Of a stretch of 5,677 nucleotides of DNA, positions 1 to 5,587 are shown one piece after another. The stretch's first letter is position 1. The number at the start of each line of letters is the position of its first letter. A program made the position numbers and the translations under genes. The notes below the pieces were generated by a model. It was given only the letters and a program-made list of their open reading frames with translations. It had not been told where the DNA came from and made no database searches. Source of the stretch: an uncultured Collinsella sp. GTDB taxonomy: Bacteria; Actinomycetota; Coriobacteriia; Coriobacteriales; Coriobacteriaceae. Where the stretch lies: contig CATXML010000092.1 of NCBI GenBank assembly GCA_958372035.1, positions 1-5,677 of the forward strand, written 5' to 3'.

Positions 1-32
1 GTCGCCCTTGCGGTGCTGGTTATGTACGGCTG

Positions 33-2279
33 TTACTCGGCGTCGTGGTGACGGCGGGGCTTGCGGCCTCCGTTGTCGCCGGGACGGCGCGGACGGTCGC
101 TGCGCTCAGAGCGCTCGCGACGCGGACGCTCACGGCGCTGGAAGTGCTCGCCGTCGCCCTCAGAGGAACCCTCGGCGCGAGCCGGAGCCTCGGGCTTGTC
201 AAGACGATCGAGCGAGATCTTGCCACGATCGTCGACCTCGATGACGACGACCTTGACCTCGTCGCCCACGTTGAGGACGTCCTCGACCTTCTCCACGCGG
301 CCCTTGGCGACGCGGGAGATGTGCAGCAGGCCGTCCTTACCGGGCAGCAGGTTGACGAAGGCGCCGAAGGGCTGGATGGAGACCACGCGACCGGTGTACT
401 CCTCGCCCGGCTCGGGAACCTTGATGATGAGCTTGATGCGCTCGACGGCCTGGTCGACGGACTCGCCGGTGCCGCCGACAAAGACGGTGCCGTCCTCCTG
501 GATGTCGACCGAAGCGCCGGTCTCGTCCTGGATGCCGCGGATGACCTTACCGCCGGAACCGATGACGTCGCGGATCTTGTCGGTCGGAACCTGGATGGAA
601 ACGATGCGCGGAGCGGTGCTGCGCGTGGTGTGGCGCGGCTCGGGGATCACATCGAGCATCTTCTGCAGGATGAAGGCGCGACCCTCCTTGGCCTGCTGCA
701 GGGCGCGGGCCAGGATGTCGAAGGTGAGGCCGGTGGCCTTGTTGTCCATCTGCAGGGCGGTAATGCCTTCGGTGGTGCCGGTGACCTTAAAGTCCATGTC
801 GCCCAGGAAGTCCTCGAGACCCTGGATGTCGGACAGGACCACGGTCTTGCCCTCCTCCTGGATCAGGCCCATGGCGATACCGGAGACCGGGCGCTTAATG
901 GGCACGCCGCCGTCCATAAGGGCGAGCGTGGAGCCGCAGGTCGAAGCCATTGAAGAGGAGCCGTTGGACTCCATGACCTCGGAGACGACGCGGATGGCGT
1001 AGGGGAACTCGTTCTCGTCGGGGAGCACCGGAAGCAGAGCGCGCTCGGCCAGGTTGCCGTGGCCGATCTCGCGGCGCTTGGGGCTGCCCATGCGGCCGGT
1101 CTCGCCGGTGCAGAACGGCGGGAAGTTGTAGTGGTGCATGTAGCGCTTGCCCTCGGTGGGCTCGATGGTATCCAGACGCTGGCCCTCGTTGAGCATACCG
1201 AGCGACAGGACGGAAAGCACCTGAGTCTGGCCACGCTGGAACAGACCGGAGCCGTGAACGAGCGGCAGGTAGTTATCCTTCACCATGATGGGGCGAATCT
1301 CATCGGCGGCACGGCCGTCGACGCGCTCACCGGTCTCGACGACCATGGTGCGCATAGCCTTCTTCTCGAGCTTCTTGAGCGCCACGGGAATCTCGCGCTC
1401 CCAAGCGGCCTGCTCCTCCTCGGTGAACTCGGCACGGATGGACTCCTTCAGAGCCTCGACCTTACCGATACGGGAGAGCTTGTCGGCGTCGCGAAGGGCG
1501 GCTGCCATCTCGTCGTAGTGGGCGAAGATGCGCTCCTGGACCTCCTCGACGGGCTGGTCGAGCGGGTACTCCTTCTTGACGATGGCGCCGTTGACCTGCT
1601 CCCACTCGGCAACGAACTCGTCCTGAGCCTGGCAGAAGGCAGCAAGGGCCTCCTGGCCAAACTTCATGGCGGCGAGCATGTCGTCCTCGGAGATCTCCTC
1701 GGCGCCGGCCTCGACCATCGAGATGAAGTCGGCGGAGCCACCCAGCTCCAGATCCAGATCGGAGTTCTCGCGCTCCTCATAGGTGGGGTTGACGATAAAC
1801 TCGCCGGTCTCCACGTTACGGCCGATGCGCACGCAGGCAAGCGGGCCCTCGAAGGGCACGCCGCCGAGCGTCATTGCCAGGGAAGCACCCATGACGTTGA
1901 TGACGTCAAAGGGGTTGACCTGGTCGGCGACGAGCGAGGTGGCGACGATGTGCACCTCGTTGCGGAAGCCGTCCGGGAAGCTCGGACGAATCGGGCGGTC
2001 GATCATACGGGCCGTGAGCGTGGCCTTCTCGCTGGGACGGCCCTCACGCTTGAGGTAGCCACCCGGGATGCGGCCGGCGGCGTACATCTTCTCGTTGAAG
2101 TCGACGGTCAGCGGGAAGAAGTCGTAGTTCTTACGCTCCTTGGAGACGACCACGGTGTCGAGCATCGTGGTGTCGCCCTGCTTGACCAGACAGGCGCCGG
2201 TGGCCTGCTTGGCAAGCTCGCCGGACTCAAAGGTGTAGGTCTTGCCGTACAGCTCAAAGGTCTTGGATACGAGTGTCAT
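33..2279 (-). CDS. pnp: Polyribonucleotide nucleotidyltransferase (PNPase)
   Basis: A complete 748-residue PNPase, the phosphorolytic 3'-5' exoribonuclease that degrades mRNA to nucleoside diphosphates and can also add tails. It works as a cytoplasmic trimer. Domains in order are: first RNase PH core (about 15-145, with GGYLKREGRPSEKATL and RPIRPSFP), helical linker (about 240-310), second RNase PH core (about 320-535), KH (about 556-615, GSGG at 574-577) and S1 (about 624-692, YTGRVVSIQPFGAFV). The phosphate-binding NGSSSMAS (439-446) and catalytic D490, D496 and K498 in EDFLGDMDFK are all present, so the enzyme should be active. After S1 comes an arginine-rich tail with 13 Arg in the last 36 residues. 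The start is ATG with AAAGGAGA three bases upstream; the stop is TAA. It follows rpsO by 149 bases and is probably reached by read-through. Confidence 0.98.
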   Translation of the reverse strand: MTLVSKTFELYGKTYTFESGELAKQATGACLVKQGDTTMLDTVVVSKERKNYDFFPLTVDFNEKMYAAGRIPGGYLKREGRPSEKATLTARMIDRPIRPSFPDGFRNEVHIVATSLVADQVNPFDVINVMGASLAMTLGGVPFEGPLACVRIGRNVETGEFIVNPTYEERENSDLDLELGGSADFISMVEAGAEEISEDDMLAAMKFGQEALAAFCQAQDEFVAEWEQVNGAIVKKEYPLDQPVEEVQERIFAHYDEMAAALRDADKLSRIGKVEALKESIRAEFTEEEQAAWEREIPVALKKLEKKAMRTMVVETGERVDGRAADEIRPIMVKDNYLPLVHGSGLFQRGQTQVLSVLSLGMLNEGQRLDTIEPTEGKRYMHHYNFPPFCTGETGRMGSPKRREIGHGNLAERALLPVLPDENEFPYAIRVVSEVMESNGSSSMASTCGSTLALMDGGVPIKRPVSGIAMGLIQEEGKTVVLSDIQGLEDFLGDMDFKVTGTTEGITALQMDNKATGLTFDILARALQQAKEGRAFILQKMLDVIPEPRHTTRSTAPRIVSIQVPTDKIRDVIGSGGKVIRGIQDETGASVDIQEDGTVFVGGTGESVDQAVERIKLIIKVPEPGEEYTGRVVSIQPFGAFVNLLPGKDGLLHISRVAKGRVEKVEDVLNVGDEVKVVVIEVDDRGKISLDRLDKPEAPARAEGSSEGDGEHFQRRERPRRERSERSDRPRRPGDNGGRKPRRHHDAE

Positions 2280-2282
2280 TGT

Positions 2283-2290
2283 TCTCCTTT
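2283..2290 (-). promoter_or_regulatory. Ribosome binding site of pnp
   Basis: AAAGGAGA on the minus strand, three bases before the ATG at 2277-2279. This is a strong Shine-Dalgarno match lying just after the last leader hairpin, so access to it could depend on that structure. Confidence 0.75.
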
Positions 2291-2292
2291 AC

Positions 2293-2374
2293 CCCGCAGG
2301 CCCCTTGCCTGCGGGCTTCTCATGTGACGCGGGCCCCCTGCCCCCGCCACGCTTCAGAGCGTGATTGTTCACGC
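2293..2374 (-). promoter_or_regulatory. Structured pnp leader with tiled hairpins
   Basis: Between the rpsO terminator and the pnp ribosome binding site several inverted repeats follow one another. Minus-strand GCGTGA-ACAA-TCACGC (2359-2374) has a 6-bp stem. CACGCT-CTGA-AGCGTG (2348-2363) is a competing 6-bp stem sharing bases with it. GCGGG with CCCGC (2329-2347) forms a 5-bp stem around a G-rich loop. CCCGCAGG with CCTGCGGG (2293-2315) forms a perfect 8-bp stem with a seven-base loop, ending two bases before the Shine-Dalgarno sequence. None has a T tract, so they are not terminators. PNPase in E. coli is autoregulated through cleavage of a 5' leader stem, making a similar role plausible but unproven. 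I see no convincing promoter in this gap. Confidence 0.45.
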
Positions 2375-2382
2375 CCTTACAC

Positions 2383-2414
2383 AAAAAGAGCGCCCCGCTG
2401 CGCAGGACGCTCTT
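2383..2414 (-). terminator. Intrinsic terminator-like hairpin after rpsO
   Basis: On the minus strand AAGAGCGTCC pairs with GGGCGCTCTT (2405-2414 with 2386-2395), a 10-bp stem with one G-T wobble and a nine-base loop. It runs into a five-T tract (2383-2387, the first two T also pairing in the stem) and starts 14 bases after the rpsO stop. The T tract is short, so partial read-through into pnp is likely; in other bacteria the rpsO-pnp terminator is also leaky. Confidence 0.75.
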
Positions 2415-2428
2415 AGCATGTACAAATC

Positions 2429-2707
2429 CTACTGGATGTTGTCGCGGATGCCCAGAGCCTTGATGAGCTCACGGTACTCGACGATGTCGTTCTTCTTGAT
2501 GTAGGAGAGAAGACGACGACGACGGCCGACGAGCATGAGCAGGCCACGACGGGTGTGGAAGTCCTTCTGGTGGGACTTCATGTGCTCGGTCAGCTCCTTG
2601 ATGCGCTCGGTCAGGATGGCGACCTGAACCTTGGGGTTGCCGGTATCGACCGGGGTGTTACCGAACTGGGCAGTCAGCTCCGCCTTGCGCTCTTTGGAAA
2701 CAGTCAT
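2429..2707 (-). CDS. rpsO: 30S ribosomal protein S15
   Basis: A 92-residue S15 (family norm about 89), an early-binding 30S protein that organises the central domain of 16S rRNA at helices 20-22. The hallmark segments DTGNPKVQVAILTERI and HxKDxHTRRGLL are present, followed by RRRRLLSYIKKNDIVEYRELIKALGIR-type C-terminal sequence. Numbering without Met to match E. coli, the rRNA-contact residues T21, G22, Q27, H41, D48 and Y68 are conserved. Position 51 is Thr instead of Ser, and the usual S-x-E after D-T-G is N-P-K. The protein ends in a short DNIQ tail. The start is fixed by AAAGGTGA upstream and by family length. Gene order rpsO-pnp is widespread, and S15 often represses its own mRNA; hairpins precede the gene and a terminator-like hairpin follows it. 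Confidence 0.97.
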   Translation of the reverse strand: MTVSKERKAELTAQFGNTPVDTGNPKVQVAILTERIKELTEHMKSHQKDFHTRRGLLMLVGRRRRLLSYIKKNDIVEYRELIKALGIRDNIQ

Positions 2708-2711
2708 TGTT

Positions 2712-2719
2712 TCACCTTT
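2712..2719 (-). promoter_or_regulatory. Ribosome binding site of rpsO, deciding the 92-residue start
   Basis: AAAGGTGA on the minus strand, four bases before the ATG at 2705-2707. It rejects the longer in-frame reading that would begin at a TTG near 2803 and add 32 residues with no family similarity. Confidence 0.75.
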
Positions 2720-2727
2720 CGTTTTGC

Positions 2728-2753
2728 GTCGCCCACGGGCGACTCGATTCGCC
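2728..2753 (-). promoter_or_regulatory. Inverted repeats in the rpsO leader, candidate S15 autoregulatory structure
   Basis: Two overlapping hairpins can form just upstream of the rpsO ribosome binding site. On the minus strand GTCGCCC-GT-GGGCGAC (2728-2743) is a perfect 7-bp inverted repeat, realistically a 6-bp stem with a CGTG loop. It ends eight bases before the Shine-Dalgarno sequence. Alternatively GGCGA (2749-2753) pairs with TCGCC (2738-2742) around a six-base loop. The two pairings share bases and exclude each other. S15 represses its own translation through leader RNA in several bacterial groups, using lineage-specific structures, so a regulatory role here is plausible. I cannot match it to a known S15 leader class by eye. 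Confidence 0.4.
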
Positions 2754-2812
2754 TCGGACTGGGAAGCCGCCGGTGGAGCGAGCAACCAAGGTCGAGGTAC
2801 CAACAGGTCGTT

Positions 2813-2821
2813 ATGTTACCA
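2813..2821 (-). promoter_or_regulatory. Possible extended -10 promoter element for rpsO
   Basis: On the minus strand TGG-TAACAT matches the extended -10 pattern (TGn plus four of six of TATAAT). It lies about 106-114 bases upstream of the rpsO start and just after the recO stop. No good -35 hexamer is seen at the usual spacing. It is the most AT-rich spot of the intergenic region, and a promoter here would transcribe the structured leader. This is a weak, unaided pattern match. Confidence 0.3.
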
Positions 2822-2845
2822 CAAGCAGCCCGTGCCTGCGCATCA

Positions 2846-3595
2846 TCACCGACCCAACATGAATTCCATCGCACGGAGGCGCTGATCGGTGTGCGTCGCA
2901 GCCCACACATGCGAAAGCCCGAGCAAGAACGCCGCCGTATGCGTGTCGATCCTCTCGACCATAAGCGCATCGAAGGTCATGGACATGAGGGCGCGCAGCC
3001 ACGCGACCTCACCGGTCGACACCAGCTCGGCACCCGGAACGCTCGACGCGCACGACCCGCACATGAGACCGCCCGCCTGGGGCGAAAAATACGACAGCAT
3101 GGGGTCTCTGCACAGCACGCAGGCCGAAAAATCGGGTCGATAGCCAACGTGCGACAGCAGCTTAAAGACATATGCCGCCACAAGTAGATCCATATGCGCC
3201 GCGTCGAGCCCGCTGCCCACCAGGGCAAGCGCTCGCTGCGTTATGGCAAAGGTAAACGGGTCCTCGGCGTCCTCGAACGAGCACACGCGCGCGACCTCGG
3301 CGATCGCGCTTGCGGCGCATGTCATCTCGTAATCGGGAGCAGCGCCGAGCGGCGCCTCCATAAGCTCGGCCTGGGAAACCACGTCGAGCGACCGTCCATG
3401 CGCAAGCAGCAGATCAACGGTACAGAACATCTCGCAGCGCGCAGCCAGGCGTCCGCCGGGTTTGCGGGCGCCCTTTGCCACAGCACGAACCTGCCGACCC
3501 CGCTCGTCAAGCATCGTCAGGATCAGGTCCGTCTCTTTGAGCTTCGTCTTATCGAGCACGAGCACTTTCGTGCGATATGTACGAGAACCTGCCAT
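2846..3595 (-). CDS. recO: DNA repair protein RecO
   Basis: A 249-residue RecO, the mediator that works with RecR (and RecF) to load RecA onto SSB-coated single-stranded DNA in gap repair. The N-terminal OB-fold part carries the family-like LVLDKTKLKETDLIL start and KGARKPGGRL (residues 41-50). The zinc-binding module of Gram-positive-type RecO is intact: C159-x2-C162 and C179-x2-C182, with the intervening F-S-P-x-A-G-G segment. The length is normal. The ATG start lacks a strong Shine-Dalgarno sequence: the best candidate, AGGGA (3608-3612), overlaps the era stop and is 12 bases away, so translation probably depends on coupling to era. recO lies in the same frame as era, separated by the TAG stop and five sense codons. 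It ends with TGA; no terminator hairpin is evident before the rpsO leader. recO after era is standard synteny. Confidence 0.93.
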   Translation of the reverse strand: MAGSRTYRTKVLVLDKTKLKETDLILTMLDERGRQVRAVAKGARKPGGRLAARCEMFCTVDLLLAHGRSLDVVSQAELMEAPLGAAPDYEMTCAASAIAEVARVCSFEDAEDPFTFAITQRALALVGSGLDAAHMDLLVAAYVFKLLSHVGYRPDFSACVLCRDPMLSYFSPQAGGLMCGSCASSVPGAELVSTGEVAWLRALMSMTFDALMVERIDTHTAAFLLGLSHVWAATHTDQRLRAMEFMLGR

Positions 3596-3610
3596 TCGCG
3601 CCGCGTGTCC

Positions 3611-4678
3611 CTAATCCTCGGCGTTATAGCCAAAGCGGCGAATCTGGGCCTCGTCGTCACGCCAGCCGGCCTTGACCTTCACGTCCAGCTCCAAAAAGAC
3701 CTGGGTGCCAAAGATGCGCTCAAGGTCGCGACGGGCGTCGATGCCGATATGTTTGATCATCTCGCCGCCCTTGCCGATGATGATGCCCTTTTGGCCCTCG
3801 CGCTCGACGTAAATGGTGGCGTGCACGCGCAGCACCTTCTTGGTCTGCTCAAGCGCATCGCAAATCACGCCCACGGAGTGCGGGATCTCATCACGGGTGC
3901 GGCGCAAGACCTTCTCGCGCACAAACTCGGCAACGAGCGTCTCATCGGAAGCGTCGGTACCCATGTCCTCGGGGAACCAACGCGGACCCTCGGGCAAAAA
4001 GTGCGCAACGGTCTCGATGAAGGCATCGACGTTAAAGTTCTTGACCGACGACGTCACGATCTCGTCGTCATATTCCATAAGCTCGTGGGCGGCCTTAAGC
4101 TGCTCCATGACCTGTGCGGGGTCGGCTTCATCGGCCTTGGTGAGCACTAGGACCTTCTTGGAACGGGCATTCTTGACACGCTCGGCAACCCAGGCGTCTC
4201 CCCTGCCGATCGGTTTAGTGGCATCAATCAAAAACGCGACAACATCGACATCGTTCAGCTCGAACAACGCACTCTTGTTGAGCTCGGATCCCAGACCGTC
4301 CTTGGGCTTATGAATACCCGGGGTATCGACAAAGACCAGCTGGTAGCCGGGACGGTTGACGACGGCGCGCATGCGACGGCGGGTCGTCTGGGCCACCGGC
4401 GATGTGATGGCGACCTTTTTGCCATAGCAGGCGTTGAGCAGCGTTGACTTACCGGCGTTGGGGCGGCCGACCAAGGCCACGAAGCCACTGCGGAAACCGG
4501 GCTCAACGTCGCCAAAGCCCGCGAGGCTGTCGTCCTCGTCGCACAGGGCGTCGAGTTCCTCGTCGCTCATGCCCTCAAACGGGTCGAACTCCTCGACTTC
4601 CTCATAGGCCTCGGTCGCCTTAGCATCCGGGGACTCGTCGTCCAAAATTTCATCGATAGGCTGCATATTGTCGGACAT
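3611..4678 (-). CDS. era: GTPase Era with acidic N-terminal extension
   Basis: Era is an essential GTPase that binds the 3' end of 16S rRNA and assists 30S subunit assembly in the cytoplasm. All parts are visible: G1 GRPNAGKST (residues 71-79), G2 region around QTTRRR (97-102), G3 DTPG (118-121), G4 TKAD (180-183) and a G5-position TSSVK (209-213, where S-A-x is usual). The C-terminal KH domain carries IIIGKGG (299-305), and the family-typical end follows. The protein has 355 residues against about 300 for typical Era. The excess is a roughly 60-residue N-terminal segment with 24 Asp/Glu, one Lys and no Arg before the GTPase domain. The start is set by GAAAGGG (4685-4691), six bases before ATG. 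The internal Met37 has only a GAGGG one base away, too close to serve. The gene follows dgkA by 12 bases, stops with TAG, and lies 15 bases before recO. Confidence 0.96.
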   Translation of the reverse strand: MSDNMQPIDEILDDESPDAKATEAYEEVEEFDPFEGMSDEELDALCDEDDSLAGFGDVEPGFRSGFVALVGRPNAGKSTLLNACYGKKVAITSPVAQTTRRRMRAVVNRPGYQLVFVDTPGIHKPKDGLGSELNKSALFELNDVDVVAFLIDATKPIGRGDAWVAERVKNARSKKVLVLTKADEADPAQVMEQLKAAHELMEYDDEIVTSSVKNFNVDAFIETVAHFLPEGPRWFPEDMGTDASDETLVAEFVREKVLRRTRDEIPHSVGVICDALEQTKKVLRVHATIYVEREGQKGIIIGKGGEMIKHIGIDARRDLERIFGTQVFLELDVKVKAGWRDDEAQIRRFGYNAED

Positions 4679-4690
4679 GGGAATCCCTTT

Positions 4691-5068
4691 CTAAATAAAG
4701 CCGAGCGCGTGGGCAAATACAAGCAAGCCCACAATCGCGGCGGTGATTGAAAGTACGTATACCGAGGCGGCGGCGATGTCCTTGGCGCGTTTTGCCAGCG
4801 GATGGAGCTCCTGGGTCGCCAGATCGACAATGGCCTCCATGGCGGTATTGCACAGCTCGCCGTGAATCACCAGGCCGCAGCAGATGATAACCGTGGCCCA
4901 CTCGGCAATGTCGAGCCCCACGATGCAGCCGGCAATGACGGTGCACACGCCCGCCACGAGCATGACCTTAATGTTGCGCTCGGTCTTGACGGCGGTGACG
5001 AAGCCCTCCATGGCGTAGGAGAACGACTTTAAAAAGGACGGATGGTCCTTGTTCGATCCGGGAATCAT
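4691..5068 (-). CDS. dgkA: Undecaprenol/diacylglycerol kinase, small integral membrane type
   Basis: A 125-residue protein of the prokaryotic DgkA family: small trimeric membrane kinases that phosphorylate diacylglycerol (Gram-negatives) or undecaprenol (Gram-positives, feeding the lipid carrier pool for cell-wall synthesis). The family signature is clear: E71-L-C-N74-T75-A76-M-E78, followed by HPLAKRAKDIAAA at about 89-101. E71, N74, E78 and the K/D of AKD correspond to conserved active-site positions. Three hydrophobic segments are visible at about 35-52, 56-72 and 101-120, matching the three-helix topology, and length is normal. In a Gram-positive-like context undecaprenol is the likelier substrate, but the sequence alone does not decide it. 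The ATG start is preceded by AGGAG (5075-5079), which overlaps the ybeY stop, and the gap is nine bases. It ends TAG, 12 bases before era. Confidence 0.93.
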   Translation of the reverse strand: MIPGSNKDHPSFLKSFSYAMEGFVTAVKTERNIKVMLVAGVCTVIAGCIVGLDIAEWATVIICCGLVIHGELCNTAMEAIVDLATQELHPLAKRAKDIAAASVYVLSITAAIVGLLVFAHALGFI

Positions 5069-5077
5069 AAGCGGCTC

Positions 5078-5587
5078 CTAGTCGTGGGCATGATTGGTGA
5101 TGGGGCCGACGTGAACGAGTTTGGGGTCCTCGCCGCGCTCGAGCGCCAGATCGCGCAGGATGGCGTCCTCGCGGGCCTCCATGACCTCGGCCTCGTCGTC
5201 CTCGATATGGTCATACCCCAGCAGGTGCAGCATGCCGTGTACGAGCATCAGGCGGCACTCGTCGGCAGGGCTATTGCCAAAGCCGGGGGCCTGACGGGCA
5301 ATGACCTGCGGGGCCAAGATGATATCGCCGAGCTCGAGCGTCTCGTCGGCGGGAATATCCTCGTCAAAGGCCGAGTCGCATTCAAACGAGAGCACATCGG
5401 TGGTGCGGTCGATGCCACGCCACTCGTGGTTGAGCTCGTGCATCTCGTCCTCGTCGACATACGAAAGGGAAATCTCGACTTCACGTTCAACGCCCTCGGC
5501 GGCAAGCACAACCTCGCAGATGTGCTCCACCTCCTGCGCGTCGAGCAGCGTATCGAGCTCGGCATCGTTGCTGATCAATACACTCAA
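5078..5587 (-). CDS. ybeY: Endoribonuclease YbeY (16S rRNA maturation factor)
   Basis: A 169-residue protein of the UPF0054/YbeY family, a zinc-dependent single-strand endoribonuclease acting in 16S rRNA 3'-end maturation and ribosome quality control in the cytoplasm. The diagnostic H-x3-H-x5-H metal site is complete: HGMLHLLGYDH at residues 117-127 with H117, H121 and H127. The conserved upstream block is also present (NHEWRGIDRTTDVLSFE, about residues 53-69), including the arginine (R57) aligned with the conserved catalytic-region arginine. The protein is slightly longer than E. coli YbeY (about 155 residues) because of a C-terminal tail ending NHAHD. The start is TTG, chosen because AAAGGAG sits five bases upstream and no ATG/GTG alternative exists before residue 49. 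The start overlaps the phoH stop (TTGA), implying coupled translation. The stop is TAG, nine bases before dgkA. It shares the 30S-assembly theme with era downstream. Confidence 0.95.
   Translation of the reverse strand: MSVLISNDAELDTLLDAQEVEHICEVVLAAEGVEREVEISLSYVDEDEMHELNHEWRGIDRTTDVLSFECDSAFDEDIPADETLELGDIILAPQVIARQAPGFGNSPADECRLMLVHGMLHLLGYDHIEDDEAEVMEAREDAILRDLALERGEDPKLVHVGPITNHAHD

Noticed and set aside
1059..2327. Long open reading frame on the + strand (422 codons) opposite the start of pnp
   Set aside because: It is a codon-bias shadow of pnp: low-complexity Leu/Gly/Asp/His composition and no recognisable domain or ribosome binding site. The smaller + strand frames at 45-953, 3194-4150 and 5042-5635 are rejected for the same reason.
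2329..2347. G-rich stretch in the pnp leader as a G-quadruplex
   Set aside because: Only two adjacent runs of five G occur; the next G runs are nearly 30 bases away and inside a better hairpin, so a stable four-tract structure is unlikely.
2515..2526. Short CGA/CGT-like tandem repeat
   Set aside because: It is simply the run of arginine codons in S15 (RRRR) and has no wider repeat structure.
2708..2803. Upstream in-frame extension of rpsO by 32 codons from a TTG
   Set aside because: No Shine-Dalgarno sequence at the TTG and no S15 similarity in the added residues, while AAAGGTGA stands correctly placed before the ATG at 2707.
2826..2842. Terminator after recO
   Set aside because: The best pairing (GCAG with CTGC) is four base pairs and no T tract follows, so it does not support intrinsic termination.
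4568..4570. Met37 as the true era start, giving a shorter Era
   Set aside because: The only purine-rich stretch (GAGGG) is one base from this ATG, too close, whereas the ATG at 4678 has GAAAGGG at six bases and follows dgkA directly.
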